DNA of 64,000 bases from Clostridiaceae bacterium (GTDB lineage: Bacteria; Bacillota; Clostridia; Lachnospirales; Lachnospiraceae). Under the pieces are notes generated by a model. That model saw only the letters and a program-made list of their open reading frames with translations, did not search any database and was not told the origin of the DNA. The position numbers and the translations under genes are program-made. Positions 27,516-37,500 of the stretch are shown one piece after another. Numbering within the stretch: the first letter of the stretch is position 1; each line of letters starts with the position of its first letter. Location: the NCBI GenBank assembly GCA_902363735.1, contig CABJBA010000003.1:186001-250000 (forward strand). Reading direction: 5' to 3'.

Positions 27516-27545
27516 TAGACGTATTATAACCCAATAAAAGTTGCA
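27516..27545 (-). promoter_or_regulatory. Overlapping ECF-type and sigma-A promoters of the sigV-like gene
   Basis: On the minus strand TGCAAC (27545-27540) and CGTCTA (27521-27516) resemble the SigV/SigM box pair, with an 18-bp gap that is slightly long. Overlapping it is a sigma-A -10, TATAAT (27528-27523), with TAAACA 17 bp upstream. This would give basal plus autoregulated expression. Confidence 0.45.
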
Positions 27546-27551
27546 TGTTTA

Positions 27552-27583
27552 CAAAAAAAAGAAAAGACTCCTGGGAGCCTTTA
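27552..27583 (-). terminator. Terminator after sigE
   Basis: Minus-strand AAAGGCTC pairs with GAGTCTTT (one G-T pair) around CCAG and is followed by TCTTTTTTTTG. It lies about 20 nt past the sigE stop codon. Confidence 0.8.
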
Positions 27584-27603
27584 CTCTTTTCTTATAAAAT
27601 ATG

Positions 27604-28344
27604 TCATTCAAACCGTACAATTTCTTTTTTCAACCTTTTCATGATTTTCTTTTCCAGCCTGGATATGTAAGACTGGGATATCCCCAGCAGATCCGCAACC
27701 TCTTTCTGAGTCATTTCTTCCCCCTCTTCATCTGTAAGTCCAAACCGCAGTTCCACAATCTTTCTCTCTCTTGGACTTAGCCGGCTGATAGCTGTGTTAA
27801 GCAGGTTCCGTTCCACCTCTGTTTCCAAATCTTTATAAATAACATCTTCCTCTGTTCCCAGAATATCCGATAAAAGGAGCTCATTGCCATCCCAGTCCAC
27901 GTTTAAAGGTTCGTCAATGGAAACCTCCATCTTAGTCTTGTTGTTCCGGCGCAAATACATGAGTATTTCATTTTCAATACAGCGGGAAGCATAAGTAGCC
28001 AGTTTTATATTTTTTGCAGGATTAAAGGTATTGATCGCTTTAATCAAACCAATAGTTCCTATGGAAATCAAATCCTCCACCCCAACGCTGGTGTTGTCAA
28101 ACTTCTTTGCAATGTAAACCACAAGACGCAGATTGTGCTCAATCAGCTCTGACTTTGCCTTTTGATCATCATCTCCCCCAAGAAGGGCAATCGTCTTTGC
28201 CTCCCTCTCATTGTCCAGGGGGGCAGGCAGAATGTCCGCTCCTCCTATGTAATGAACCTCTCCCTTGGAAGGCATCATCAGGGTCTTAAATGTTGGAATG
28301 GCTTTAAACTGGAAACGGTTTGGTACTGAAACTTTTATAATCAT
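27604..28344 (-). CDS. sigE: Sporulation sigma factor SigE (pro-form)
   Basis: Early mother-cell sigma factor, 246 residues, made with an N-terminal prosequence of about 30 residues before the conserved [13 protein letters not shown]. Region 2 ([58 protein letters not shown]) and region 4 ([30 protein letters not shown]) match SigE closely. The ATG at 28344 has AAAGGAG upstream; a GTG at 28377 overlapping the spoIIGA stop would add 11 residues and has a poor site. The prosequence is removed by SpoIIGA, encoded just upstream. Confidence 0.95.
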   Translation of the reverse strand: MIIKVSVPNRFQFKAIPTFKTLMMPSKGEVHYIGGADILPAPLDNEREAKTIALLGGDDDQKAKSELIEHNLRLVVYIAKKFDNTSVGVEDLISIGTIGLIKAINTFNPAKNIKLATYASRCIENEILMYLRRNNKTKMEVSIDEPLNVDWDGNELLLSDILGTEEDVIYKDLETEVERNLLNTAISRLSPRERKIVELRFGLTDEEGEEMTQKEVADLLGISQSYISRLEKKIMKRLKKEIVRFE

Positions 28345-28373
28345 GTCAATATTTTCTCCTTTACATCTTTCAT

Positions 28374-29210
28374 TCACTCTTCATGCAAAAGCATTTGATA
28401 ACCTCCATCTTTTGACAGCGGCCTTTTGCAGACTGCTACCAGCGGCCTTTCAATTACCTTGCTCTCATCGCCTTGGCATACCTCCATTTGATCCAAAAAG
28501 ATTCCGGGCATCATTCCGCCGCTTTTCCCCACACTTTCATAAGGGATATAAACGACCTCTGTCACGATCTCACACAGCTCCCGGACAGCCTCATAAGTCA
28601 CAACGTGAACAGGACGGCGACTCACTGGTTCATACAACCTGTTTCCCGTATCAAGGAGAGCTGTCACCTTTTTTTCCTTTCCCTTGTAGTGCATGGTGAC
28701 CTCATAAAAATTGCTCTTTCCCTTTAACATGCCGGGAATCCGCCATAAAAGATAACGGATTCCAAAATAAGTGGCTGCTGCAAGAAAAATTAACCGATAA
28801 AGAGGAATAGCTCCCCTGCTGTTTCCTCTGAGAATTTGTTCTATATAGTAACCAGCCTTCGTATGCTGATAGAGGGCGTTTATGACACCTGCCATCACCA
28901 CAGCAGCCACATAAAGCGCTCCCACTGCTCTGCCTATATCCCTTGGTCTTTTTAAACAGAAAGCCGTCATTACCATCAGAGCGCTCACAGCCACATAGGT
29001 AATGGTCATCTCAAGCCATAAAGGCAGATACGGGAATGCGGCAGCAAACACGGCCCACGCTGATCCCAGAGCAGCCCCCAGAATCATTCTCCATCTTATG
29101 AGGCGGAACCTTAACCCTCTCCTCACAATGGATAAGATCAAGAAATTCATAATAAAATTAATTAAGAACAACACATCTATGTACAGGTTAATTTCCGTTG
29201 CTGCATTCAC
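28374..29210 (-). CDS. spoIIGA: Pro-SigE processing protease SpoIIGA
   Basis: Membrane aspartic protease that cleaves pro-SigE at the septum. Five hydrophobic spans lie in the first 150 residues, starting [20 protein letters not shown]. The soluble C-terminal domain has the catalytic motif [12 protein letters not shown]; with the GTG start at 29210 the Asp is residue 187, close to Asp183 of Bacillus SpoIIGA. A longer reading frame from an ATG at 29267 would run through the promoter, so the GTG (site AGGG/AGGAG) was chosen; 278 residues. The stop lies 29 nt before the sigE ATG. Confidence 0.88.
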   Translation of the reverse strand: MNAATEINLYIDVLFLINFIMNFLILSIVRRGLRFRLIRWRMILGAALGSAWAVFAAAFPYLPLWLEMTITYVAVSALMVMTAFCLKRPRDIGRAVGALYVAAVVMAGVINALYQHTKAGYYIEQILRGNSRGAIPLYRLIFLAAATYFGIRYLLWRIPGMLKGKSNFYEVTMHYKGKEKKVTALLDTGNRLYEPVSRRPVHVVTYEAVRELCEIVTEVVYIPYESVGKSGGMMPGIFLDQMEVCQGDESKVIERPLVAVCKRPLSKDGGYQMLLHEE

Positions 29211-29228
29211 CTCCTGCCCTGTAGGAAC

Positions 29229-29261
29229 ATTATATCTGCCATGCCTTTCAGAATTTGTCAA
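29229..29261 (-). promoter_or_regulatory. spoIIG-type promoter with 21-bp spacer
   Basis: On the minus strand a perfect TTGACA (29261-29256) and a perfect TATAAT (29234-29229) are separated by 21 bp, too far for an ordinary sigma-A promoter. The Bacillus spoIIG promoter has the same oddity (22 bp) and needs Spo0A. The -35 lies in TTTTGACAAA, a one-mismatch match to the inverted Spo0A box TTCGACA. Confidence 0.65.
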
Positions 29262-29387
29262 AACCATGGGGAAAATTCCAGTTTTTCATCGTCTTTTTCT
29301 CCTCTTTACCGGCATATAGCGACAGGTTCTCCAGACCACTTGTTCCCTTTTCCCCTTATTCTGCCGGGCGGCTCCCTCCTCTCCATC

Positions 29388-29433
29388 TAAAAAAACAGCC
29401 GGACACGGGGATATAGCCGTGTTCGACTGTTTT
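29388..29433 (-). terminator. Terminator after valS
   Basis: On the minus strand a 17-base arm beginning AAAACAGTCGAACACGG pairs (two mismatches) with CCGTGTCCGGCTGTTTT, followed by a run of seven T. It lies 40 nt past the valS stop and shields the spoIIGA promoter from nothing on its own strand except valS read-through. Confidence 0.85.
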
Positions 29434-29472
29434 CACATTTCATTTTCTATTGTCGATTTTTCATGACAAGTC

Positions 29473-32112
29473 TTAAGAAAGCTGAGAAAGCCGTTCTTTT
29501 ACCTGTTCCATCATCTGGGCATATTTTTCAAGCTTGGCCTTTTCTTCCTGGATCTTTGCCTCAGGAGCCTTGCTGACAAATTTTTCATTTTTAAGCATAC
29601 CATTCACTCTGGCAAGCTCTTTACCCAGCCGTTCTTCTTCTTTTTTAAGACGTTCGATTTCCTTTTCAATATCCACCAGTTCTGCAAAAGGCATATAAAT
29701 TACTGCCTGAGGGATAACTGCGGATACAGCGTCTTCTGAAATCCCACCTCTATCTTTCTGCAAATACACTTCCCCTGCATAACCCAGGGAAGCAAAGAAT
29801 ATTTTACTGCGTTCAAAAATATCAAGAATTTCCTGATTCTCAGAGACAACATAAACCTTAGCCTTTTTGCTGGGAGGAACGTTCATGGAGGTGCGTACAT
29901 TCCGGATTGCCCTTACGGCTTCTTTCATGGTTTCCACAGCATGTTCTTCGGCTTGGAAATTCCATTCCACCTGATACTCCGGCCAGCTTGAAATCATAAT
30001 GGACTCCTCTTCTTCCTGAAGGTTGCAGAAGATTTCCTCAGTCAGGAACGGCATATAGGGGTGAAGTAGCTTTAATGAATTAATGAGGACAGTTTTTAAA
30101 GTCCAGATAGCCGCCGCTTTTGTCTCATCCTGATCATTCCACAGCCTTGGTTTCACCATTTCAATATACCAGTCACAGAACTCCTCCCATATAAAATCAT
30201 AAACCTTTTGAAGGGCAATTCCCAGTTCATACTTATCCAGATTCTCCGTCACATCCTTTGTAAGGGTATTGACTTTGGAAAGAATCCATTTATCGGCCAT
30301 AGTAAGCTGGGAAAGCTCCGCCTTTGCTCCCTGGGCCTTTTCAATATTCATCATAATGAAACGGGAAGCATTCCATACCTTATTGGCAAAGTTGCGGCTG
30401 GCTTCCACCCTCTCCCAGTAAAAACGCATATCATTTCCCGGAGCATTTCCCGTGATCAGAGTCATGCGCAGGGCATCAGCGCCATATTTCTCAATGACCT
30501 CCAAAGGATCGATTCCATTTCCCAAGGATTTGCTCATCTTCCGCCCTTCTGAATCCCTGATCAGTCCGTGGATCAGCACTGTATGGAAAGGAAGTTTTCC
30601 TGTCTGCTCAATTCCGGAAAATACCATTCGGATGACCCAGAAGAAAATAATATCATAGCCTGTTACCAGCACATCTGTGGGGTAAAAATACTTAAGATCC
30701 TCTGTTTCCTCAGGCCATCCCAAGGTAGAAAAGGGCCACAATGCAGAAGAAAACCACGTATCAAGAGTGTCCTCGTCCTGAGTAAGATGGGTTCCTCCGC
30801 ATTTGGGGCAAAAGTCCGGTGCCTGGGCTGATACTGTTATTTCTCCGCATTGACCGCAATAATAAGCAGGAATCCGATGTCCCCACCAAAGCTGTCTGGA
30901 AACGCACCAGTCACGGATGTTTTCAAGCCAGTGAAGATAAATTTTGTCAAATCTTTCTGGAACAAATTTAAGTTCTCCTGTCTTTAAGGCTTCAATGGCC
31001 GGCTTTGCCATCTCCTCCATCTTCACAAACCACTGCTGTTTTACCATAGGCTCCACTGTAGTCTTACAGCGGTCGTGAGTTCCCACCGCATGGGTATGTG
31101 GCTCCACCTTTACTAAAAGTCCCTGGTCCTCCAAGTCCTTTACAATAGCTTTTCTGGCTTCGTATCGCTCCATTCCGTGATATTTGCTGCCTGGAAGGTT
31201 GATGGTTGCATCGTCATTCATAATACACAGTTCCGGCAGATTATGTCTCTTTCCCACTTCAAAGTCATTGGGGTCGTGAGCAGGGGTAATTTTCACACAT
31301 CCGGTACCAAATTCCTTGTCAACATAGGAATCCGCAACAACTGGAATCTCACGGTCTGTCAGAGGAAGCTTTAACATCCTTCCCACCAGATCCTGATATC
31401 TTTCATCCTCCGGATTAACTGCCACTGCAGTATCTCCCAAAAGGGTTTCCGGTCTGGTAGTGGCGATCTCTACAAATCTGTTTTCCTCTCCAGCAATAGG
31501 ATAATTAATGTGCCAGAAAGATCCGTTCTGATCTTCATGTTCTACCTCTGCATCAGAAATGGTGGTCTGGCATACAGGGCACCAGTTTACAATACGGGAA
31601 CCTTTATAAATATATCCTTTTTCATGAAGCCTGATAAAGACCTCCTGAACGGCCTGGGAACAGCCTTCATCCATTGTAAACCGTTCTCTGTCCCAGTCGG
31701 CAGAAGAACCCAGCTTGTGAAGCTGATTGATGATCCGTCCGCCGTAATCCTTTCTCCAGTCCCAGCACTTTTCCAGGAAGCCATCTCTGCCTAAATCTGC
31801 TTTATCAATTCCCTGCGCCTTTAAGCTTTCAATTACCTTTACTTCCGTAGCAATGGCTGCATGATCTGTACCCGGCTGCCAAAGAGCCTCATAGCCCTGC
31901 ATTCTCTTGTAACGGATCAAAATATCCTGCATGGCATTATCCAATGCATGACCCATGTGAAGCTGCCCTGTAATGTTAGGCGGTGGCATCACAATGGTGA
32001 ACGGCTTTTTATCCTTATTGGGCTTTGCATGAAAATATTTTTTATCCAGCCACTTTTCATAAAGCTTGCTTTCAATCCCTGCGGGATCATAAGTCTTTTC
32101 TAACTCTTTCAT
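29473..32112 (-). CDS. valS: Valyl-tRNA synthetase
   Basis: Class I aminoacyl-tRNA synthetase of 879 residues, full length. The HIGH motif appears as [15 protein letters not shown] near residue 45, the editing domain contains [19 protein letters not shown], and the KMSKS loop is [14 protein letters not shown] near 530. Valine identity shows in the N-terminus ([24 protein letters not shown]) and the C-terminal coiled coil (about 810-879), typical of ValS. AAGGAG precedes the ATG at 32112. Expression is controlled by the T-box leader upstream. Confidence 0.97.
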   Translation of the reverse strand: MKELEKTYDPAGIESKLYEKWLDKKYFHAKPNKDKKPFTIVMPPPNITGQLHMGHALDNAMQDILIRYKRMQGYEALWQPGTDHAAIATEVKVIESLKAQGIDKADLGRDGFLEKCWDWRKDYGGRIINQLHKLGSSADWDRERFTMDEGCSQAVQEVFIRLHEKGYIYKGSRIVNWCPVCQTTISDAEVEHEDQNGSFWHINYPIAGEENRFVEIATTRPETLLGDTAVAVNPEDERYQDLVGRMLKLPLTDREIPVVADSYVDKEFGTGCVKITPAHDPNDFEVGKRHNLPELCIMNDDATINLPGSKYHGMERYEARKAIVKDLEDQGLLVKVEPHTHAVGTHDRCKTTVEPMVKQQWFVKMEEMAKPAIEALKTGELKFVPERFDKIYLHWLENIRDWCVSRQLWWGHRIPAYYCGQCGEITVSAQAPDFCPKCGGTHLTQDEDTLDTWFSSALWPFSTLGWPEETEDLKYFYPTDVLVTGYDIIFFWVIRMVFSGIEQTGKLPFHTVLIHGLIRDSEGRKMSKSLGNGIDPLEVIEKYGADALRMTLITGNAPGNDMRFYWERVEASRNFANKVWNASRFIMMNIEKAQGAKAELSQLTMADKWILSKVNTLTKDVTENLDKYELGIALQKVYDFIWEEFCDWYIEMVKPRLWNDQDETKAAAIWTLKTVLINSLKLLHPYMPFLTEEIFCNLQEEEESIMISSWPEYQVEWNFQAEEHAVETMKEAVRAIRNVRTSMNVPPSKKAKVYVVSENQEILDIFERSKIFFASLGYAGEVYLQKDRGGISEDAVSAVIPQAVIYMPFAELVDIEKEIERLKKEEERLGKELARVNGMLKNEKFVSKAPEAKIQEEKAKLEKYAQMMEQVKERLSQLS

Positions 32113-32136
32113 AATCTTCTCCTTCTTCTGACTGTC

Positions 32137-32405
32137 GTGTCAAACATTAAAAAAGCCCTCTGCATCCTTGGATGCAAAGGGCGAATCAACGCGGTACCAC
32201 CTTTTTTTATATGGCATACTGCCATATATCTCAAAGCCTTTAACGCAGCCATGCGTGAAAGCCTACTTACATTTGTCTTTTCAGCCTTCCGGTTCCGAAG
32301 CTACCTTCCGTACACACTTCCTTAACCATCTTTCAGCCGGTGGATGATTTTCTCTTTCAGGGTTATGGACGTACTCCTCTTCTTCTCTACCTTTTCCTAT
32401 ATACC
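32137..32405 (-). ncRNA. T-box riboswitch leader of valS
   Basis: The minus-strand leader runs from a promoter (TTGACA 32439-32434, 17 bp, TATCAT 32416-32411) through a long stem-I region to the conserved T-box word AGGTGGTACCGCG (about 32201-32189), and ends in a terminator where GCCCT-TTGCATCC pairs with GGATGCA-GAGGGC before TTTTTTA (32182-32147). Uncharged tRNA pairing with the T-box would favour the antiterminator. The amino-acid identity (valine) is taken from the downstream gene; I could not place the specifier codon with confidence. The 357-nt gap holds nothing else. Confidence 0.92.
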
Positions 32406-32469
32406 TTGTAATGATAGTGTTTTTTTTTATATTTGTCAAGGGTTTTGCAGGAAGCAGATCATATCCCGC

Positions 32470-33276
32470 CTAAGACATAATATTCCGGTATTCCTGCTTC
32501 CAGCTCTGAACCAGTTCCCCAGCGCCCTGAAGTCGTTTAATTGGGTCCTTCTGAAAAAGCTGCTCCAGTGCCTTAAGGCTTTGCGCCTCATTTGCCGCTT
32601 CCTCCGCCCTCTTCTTATCTTCTTCGCATTCCCGTTTTACATCCTCCGTTATCAGGGACTGAAAACGTTCATCCAATGTCATACGGTCATTCCACATGGA
32701 TAAATAACAGATTCTTTTTAAAACCTCCCCGTTTTTTACCAGATCAAAGGACTTCTGGTAAGACTGGTAAGCCTTATCTGTCATAAATAACCTGGCATAG
32801 GCGGAGCCAAGATTGTTGTAAATCCTGGATAAAAATCCGGCATTTCCCTTTGGAAGCTCCAGAATACGGCTGTACTGCTCCACTGCCTTTCCGTACTGCT
32901 GCCTGGAAAAAAGATAGTCCGCCTTTTCCTTCAAAAGTTCGCCTTCCGGCATCCTTCTGTAAGCAGCCAGATTTTGCCGGAAACGGCTTATCTCAGCTCC
33001 ACTGTAATAATCACATTCCTGCAGGACGATAATAAGAAGCTCATCCTGGTCTTCCCCGCTCTGCTGCCATTTTTCCAGCTTGGACGCCAGAAAGGCCATA
33101 TCCAGATCGTCCCTGATAAAATCAATCAGGCTTTTATCCACAAATCCCTCCATAACCAGAAGAGGATTATTATAAATCACATAGCAAAGCTCCTGGGAGG
33201 AATACAGGCGTGCTCCCAGACCTTCAAAATAAAATGGCTGTTTTACCGGTTCCTGCCGGCAAAGAATCAGACTCAT
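32470..33276 (-). CDS. TPR-like protein of unknown function (DUF5717/DUF5716 cassette)
   Basis: Unknown soluble protein of 268 residues. The centre (about 120-210) contains TPR-like helix pairs: LKEKADYLFSRQQYGKAVEQYSRILEL, FLSRIYNNLGSAYARLFMTDKAYQSYQKSFDL. The C-terminal 60 residues form a highly charged helix (RECEEDKKRAEEAANEAQSLKALEQLF), likely coiled coil. The first 100 residues are of no family I know. Its ATG overlaps the stop of the actin-like gene (ATGA), so it is translationally coupled and probably part of the same complex. No signal peptide or membrane span. Confidence 0.85.
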   Translation of the reverse strand: MSLILCRQEPVKQPFYFEGLGARLYSSQELCYVIYNNPLLVMEGFVDKSLIDFIRDDLDMAFLASKLEKWQQSGEDQDELLIIVLQECDYYSGAEISRFRQNLAAYRRMPEGELLKEKADYLFSRQQYGKAVEQYSRILELPKGNAGFLSRIYNNLGSAYARLFMTDKAYQSYQKSFDLVKNGEVLKRICYLSMWNDRMTLDERFQSLITEDVKRECEEDKKRAEEAANEAQSLKALEQLFQKDPIKRLQGAGELVQSWKQEYRNIMS

Positions 33277-34496
33277 AGCATGACCTCTTGTCTTACTACT
33301 GCAGAAGTTGCCGGAAACAAATCTCCAAAGCCTTTGTCCTTTAATACCACTGCCATGGTTTTCTCATCCAAAAAACCAACACTGATCCCTACTCTGGTGG
33401 TTCTGTCGGGCCGTTTCGGAAACCCTTCCAAGGGAATCTTCACCAGCCTTGCCTGCTTGGGATCCATAGGCGTTACCGTAAATTCCACATAATCCTGACC
33501 ATCAACGATTAAATCCACGCTGCTTCTGGACTCATACCAGTTATCTCCTGCCGAAGCCACCACAAGCTGATTCTCCCGCTCCTTGTGAAGCACCCTCATA
33601 GACACTGTGGAATGAAGCCGCCCCTGGCAAATACAGATAAAGGGATAGGCAGTCTTTTCCTGTGCATAATCCTTCCCCTTAAATGCGGCACCTCTGGCAA
33701 ACAGTTCCGGCTCCATGTAAACCTTACGGCGGGAGCAGAGTATTTTCATGGAATCACTTGCCCACGTATGATCAGTAAAACCTTTTCCCGTAAGAAATAT
33801 AGAGGAAAACAGTTTTTTCTGAAGAAGCCGTTCCGCACAGGAACTTAAAATCTTATCTGCCAGCCTTCCGCCGGAGGGCGTATCCAGAATATCCAGATTA
33901 AAACTTTCCTCCAAAGCCTGTTCCTCTGCCATCACCACCATCTTGCGCAGACCTCTCTGGATTTTAAGCTCATGGTAGTAGAAAGAGTCCTCAGATAAAT
34001 CAAAAACAGATACCTGATTGCACCAAACCTCTTTTTTCTGACTAAGGGTATAATACACAAAGCTTTCCGTATGGCTGATGATATGGACCCTGTCTCTGGG
34101 AATTCCCAGATCATCAGCACAGTACATAATTCCGTCCATCAGCTTCCCATCCACCTTCTGCACGGAAATCACAAGCTGCCTTACTTCATCGCAAAAGAAC
34201 TCCTCCATAGGGAGTTTCAATATTTTCTTTAAAAATGTTTTCAACAGGTCCAGGCCTTCGTATTTGGTTCCGCTTAAAGTAGCCGTTCCATCTTTCCTGA
34301 CCATCTTTATCAGCTTGTCCACAATAATGCCTTCTCCTACCAGAGTATGGGCATACGCCTCTTCTCCTATGTACCAGGCATCTTCATCCTTTTTCCGGCA
34401 GATGACCGTAGGAATGCACCATGACTTTTCTCTGTCATAACAGCACATGCGGGTATAGGCATCACACAGGTCAAGCCCTATTATCAGTCCGTCCAT
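33273..34496 (-). CDS. Degenerate Hsp70/actin-like protein (DUF5716-type)
   Basis: Protein of 407 residues with the layout of an Hsp70/actin-fold ATPase. Phosphate-1-like IIGLDLCDAYTR is at residues 5-16, a connect-1-like segment HIISHTESFVYYTL at 138-151, phosphate-2-like VFDLSEDSF at 164-172, and an adenosine-like part FLTGKGF (234-240) with ELFARGAAF (264-272). The glycines of the phosphate loops are largely replaced, so ATP hydrolysis is doubtful. The last 115 residues form a separate beta-rich domain. I believe this is the family named DUF5716, from memory. It lies 11 nt after the 1189-aa gene and overlaps the next gene by 4 nt. Confidence 0.82.
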   Translation of the reverse strand: MDGLIIGLDLCDAYTRMCCYDREKSWCIPTVICRKKDEDAWYIGEEAYAHTLVGEGIIVDKLIKMVRKDGTATLSGTKYEGLDLLKTFLKKILKLPMEEFFCDEVRQLVISVQKVDGKLMDGIMYCADDLGIPRDRVHIISHTESFVYYTLSQKKEVWCNQVSVFDLSEDSFYYHELKIQRGLRKMVVMAEEQALEESFNLDILDTPSGGRLADKILSSCAERLLQKKLFSSIFLTGKGFTDHTWASDSMKILCSRRKVYMEPELFARGAAFKGKDYAQEKTAYPFICICQGRLHSTVSMRVLHKERENQLVVASAGDNWYESRSSVDLIVDGQDYVEFTVTPMDPKQARLVKIPLEGFPKRPDRTTRVGISVGFLDEKTMAVVLKDKGFGDLFPATSAVVRQEVML

Positions 34497-34507
34497 TGAC
34501 AGCCCCC

Positions 34508-37500
34508 TTACATCAGTGAAAATAATTCTTCTGCAGCAGCATTCTTTTTCAAATACTCCTGCATCCGCTTTTTGAGACCTTCTTCATCCTTTATGCTTAA
34601 CGATAGGCTCATTTCATTGAGACATGCAAATCTGCTTTCTGAATCCCTTACAGGAAGCTTTGTGCAGCATTCCACACTTCCCTCCTTTTTGAGAATCCAT
34701 TCCTCCGTCACCAGCTCCCTTATCCGGTATTCCATGATTTCGCCTTCAAACAATATTTTCTGCTTCACGAAAATCCCCTGATACATTCGGGAAATATCCT
34801 CGCTGTGGAATTCCTCTTCATCTGGAAGTATCCTGATCTGGAGATCTATTTTAGAATCCTTGTCTCCGGAATACTGGATCATGGCTTTATCCATTATATC
34901 CTCGGGAACAGGAGCATATCTTGCCAGAATTTTAAAATAAGGAAATTCAAAGCCTTCCTCCAGCAGAAAAGACAATGTCTCCCGGCACAGAGCCGCCTGG
35001 TCTTCCTCTAAGTTGGGAAGCTGGGAATAAAATTTGGTAAGAGCCAGAAGATAAATGACCGGAAGCCTTCCCTTTAAAGAGGAAGCCTGCACCAGCCCTT
35101 CCAGATAAGCAAACACCTGCTCCCACAGCTCTTTGTCCTCCATGAAATACTCCGTACATTTAATAGTAAAATACGCCTTAAGAATGGTGTTATTTGGCTC
35201 CTTACGGCTTTTATACAGCTGAAACACCTTATCCAGCTTGCTGCCGCGACCGGAAAACATCATCTGAGCCGCCAGCCTCTCCTCCAGGTCATAAGTTTCC
35301 ACATGCTGGGAAACTCCCTCCACAAGTACGGCATACATCTGATCAGAAAGCCCATTAAAATGTTCACACAAATAATCCATAATGATACTGTCGCCCTTTT
35401 TCTCCTTGAAAATCTGGTATGAAAGGTGCAAAAGAAGAGAATCTTCATCAAAGAGCTTTTTTAAAATCATCTTGCTGCAAAGCAGGTATAAGCCCTCAGT
35501 CTCAATCTCTTCGCTGCCAAATTCCCGAAGCATGGCAAATGCCTCTTCCACATAGCCGCTGATAATGAGGGTATTGCATACTCCGGTCCGTTCTGACTTG
35601 GACAGAACTTTCTTATCCAGCTTCAGCAAGTACCCTGACCCTTCGTTATCTTCTCCCGGCAAGGCATGTTTCTGGTAAAATTCAATGATTTTGGAAAGCA
35701 AAAGCCTTTTATAAGCAGGCCGAAGTTTAGGATCTTCCAGAGTATTTTCTAAAATCTTTATCTCTTCCCCGTCAGCTTCTCCCTGTTCCAAAACCTTCTG
35801 GCAAGCCCGGAGTCTCAGCATTGGGTGTTCCGGATGCAGTTCAAAGCAGCGCTGCTCCAACTCCGGTTTGTCCATGACCGGAGCTTTTTTACATAAAACA
35901 TTGGCGTACCGGTTCCCGTAAGCATCCTGAAAAAGCAATATGCTGCGTTCAGAAAACAAAGGCACATAAGCAACCCCTTCATCCAAAAGAAAGGCATCCT
36001 CTTCCTTCATTTCCTCATAGCAGACAATTACGTATTTCATGTTTTTATTGCTGCATTCCACACGGTAAGACCGGAGAATGGCAGGAAGCACCTTGGCCAT
36101 GGGAAGGTCAATGACATCCTTTAATATCATTTTCTCATAAATAACCGCCAGCCGGTTATCAATCCGGGATTCAAACAGCTGTTCTGTTGCAAATTTCTCA
36201 ATAGTCCTCTCATAAGCCTGATACAGGGCGTCTGTTGGCTCCAGATACACCAGGACATTCTTGTAAAGAGTGATTCTGCTGTAAATATCCAGCTCACTTC
36301 CTCCGTAGGAGAAATAAAGGAGTACCTCTTTGGGAAGGAGATAACAATAATTCCTGGGCAGACTGTATAAATAATATTCATATAGCCTGGTCAGGCTGAT
36401 TCCGGCCTTCACGCCCTTTTCATACCAGGAAAAAGCATCTCCTCTTTGCAGTTCACCTTTGATCAGCAGGCCGCATACCGCCTCCAGTACCTCTTTTTCC
36501 GGGAACTCCTCATAAAGCTTTACCAGCATCCGGTAATGAAGCCGGTTAAAATGCTTTACATTCAAAGTCAGCCGGGATATTACCAACGCCAGCTTCTTCT
36601 CCACCAGTCCTTTTCCGGCACAGTGGTAGAGAATCTGTATTTCCATAGATCCTAACGTTCTGATCATATCAGGTGCGCTGTTTAAAATTCTGCAGCCCCA
36701 GACATAGAAAAACGGGCTTCTCACACCCTTATCAAACTGTCGTTTCAGCATAGAAAATAAAGAAGGAAGATTCTCAAATAACTTAGAATCCATTTTCAAG
36801 ATCAGCAGAAAAAGCCAGAATTGTCCCGGTTCTTCCTCCAGATACTTTTTCATAAGGCGAATCAGGGACTCTTTCTGGTATTCGTCCGGCTCCGCTTTTA
36901 AACGCAGGTACTGATAATAACAGTACAGCTCTCTTTTTTCCTGGCGCTGGCTGAGTATCTCATCCCTGCATTCATCAAGAAGCAATACGGCCTTTGAAGG
37001 TTTTCCCTCTCCCAGATATATTTCTGCACGAAACAGCTTGACAGGACTGGTAACTCCCTTCATCACCTCAATTTCATTGAGGGCCTTTCTCATCCCTTCA
37101 TACAGAACAGCCAGATCTCTCTGCCCTGATTCCTCTTCCAGACGAAGACGCAAAAAATGGCTGAATGATTCTTTTGTAAAGGCATCCTCAGCCGATATTC
37201 CTCCGCCCGGATTTCTGACCGCTGTAACCGGAAGGGCAAAGCGTTCCTCCATCCCGTTTATGAAAATCCTGCCCTGATTCTCCCCCTGGTGCATTCGCTC
37301 AGGATGAATAACAAAAGGAACTCTGCATTCATCACCCTCAAAATCCTGTTCTCCAATAGTCTTTTGGGGCAGCTCTATAAAATCACAATCCGTAGTCACT
37401 TCCAGATTCACATAACCCCAGCCGCTTCGCTTTAAGACAATCTGATCTTTTACAGGTTCCTCCAGTTCTCCAAATCTCCTGGAGTCTGTTTCTGCGGTTA

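Noticed and set aside
29211..29267. SpoIIGA start at ATG 29267
   Set aside because: This start would lie upstream of the transcription start of the promoter found at 29229-29261.
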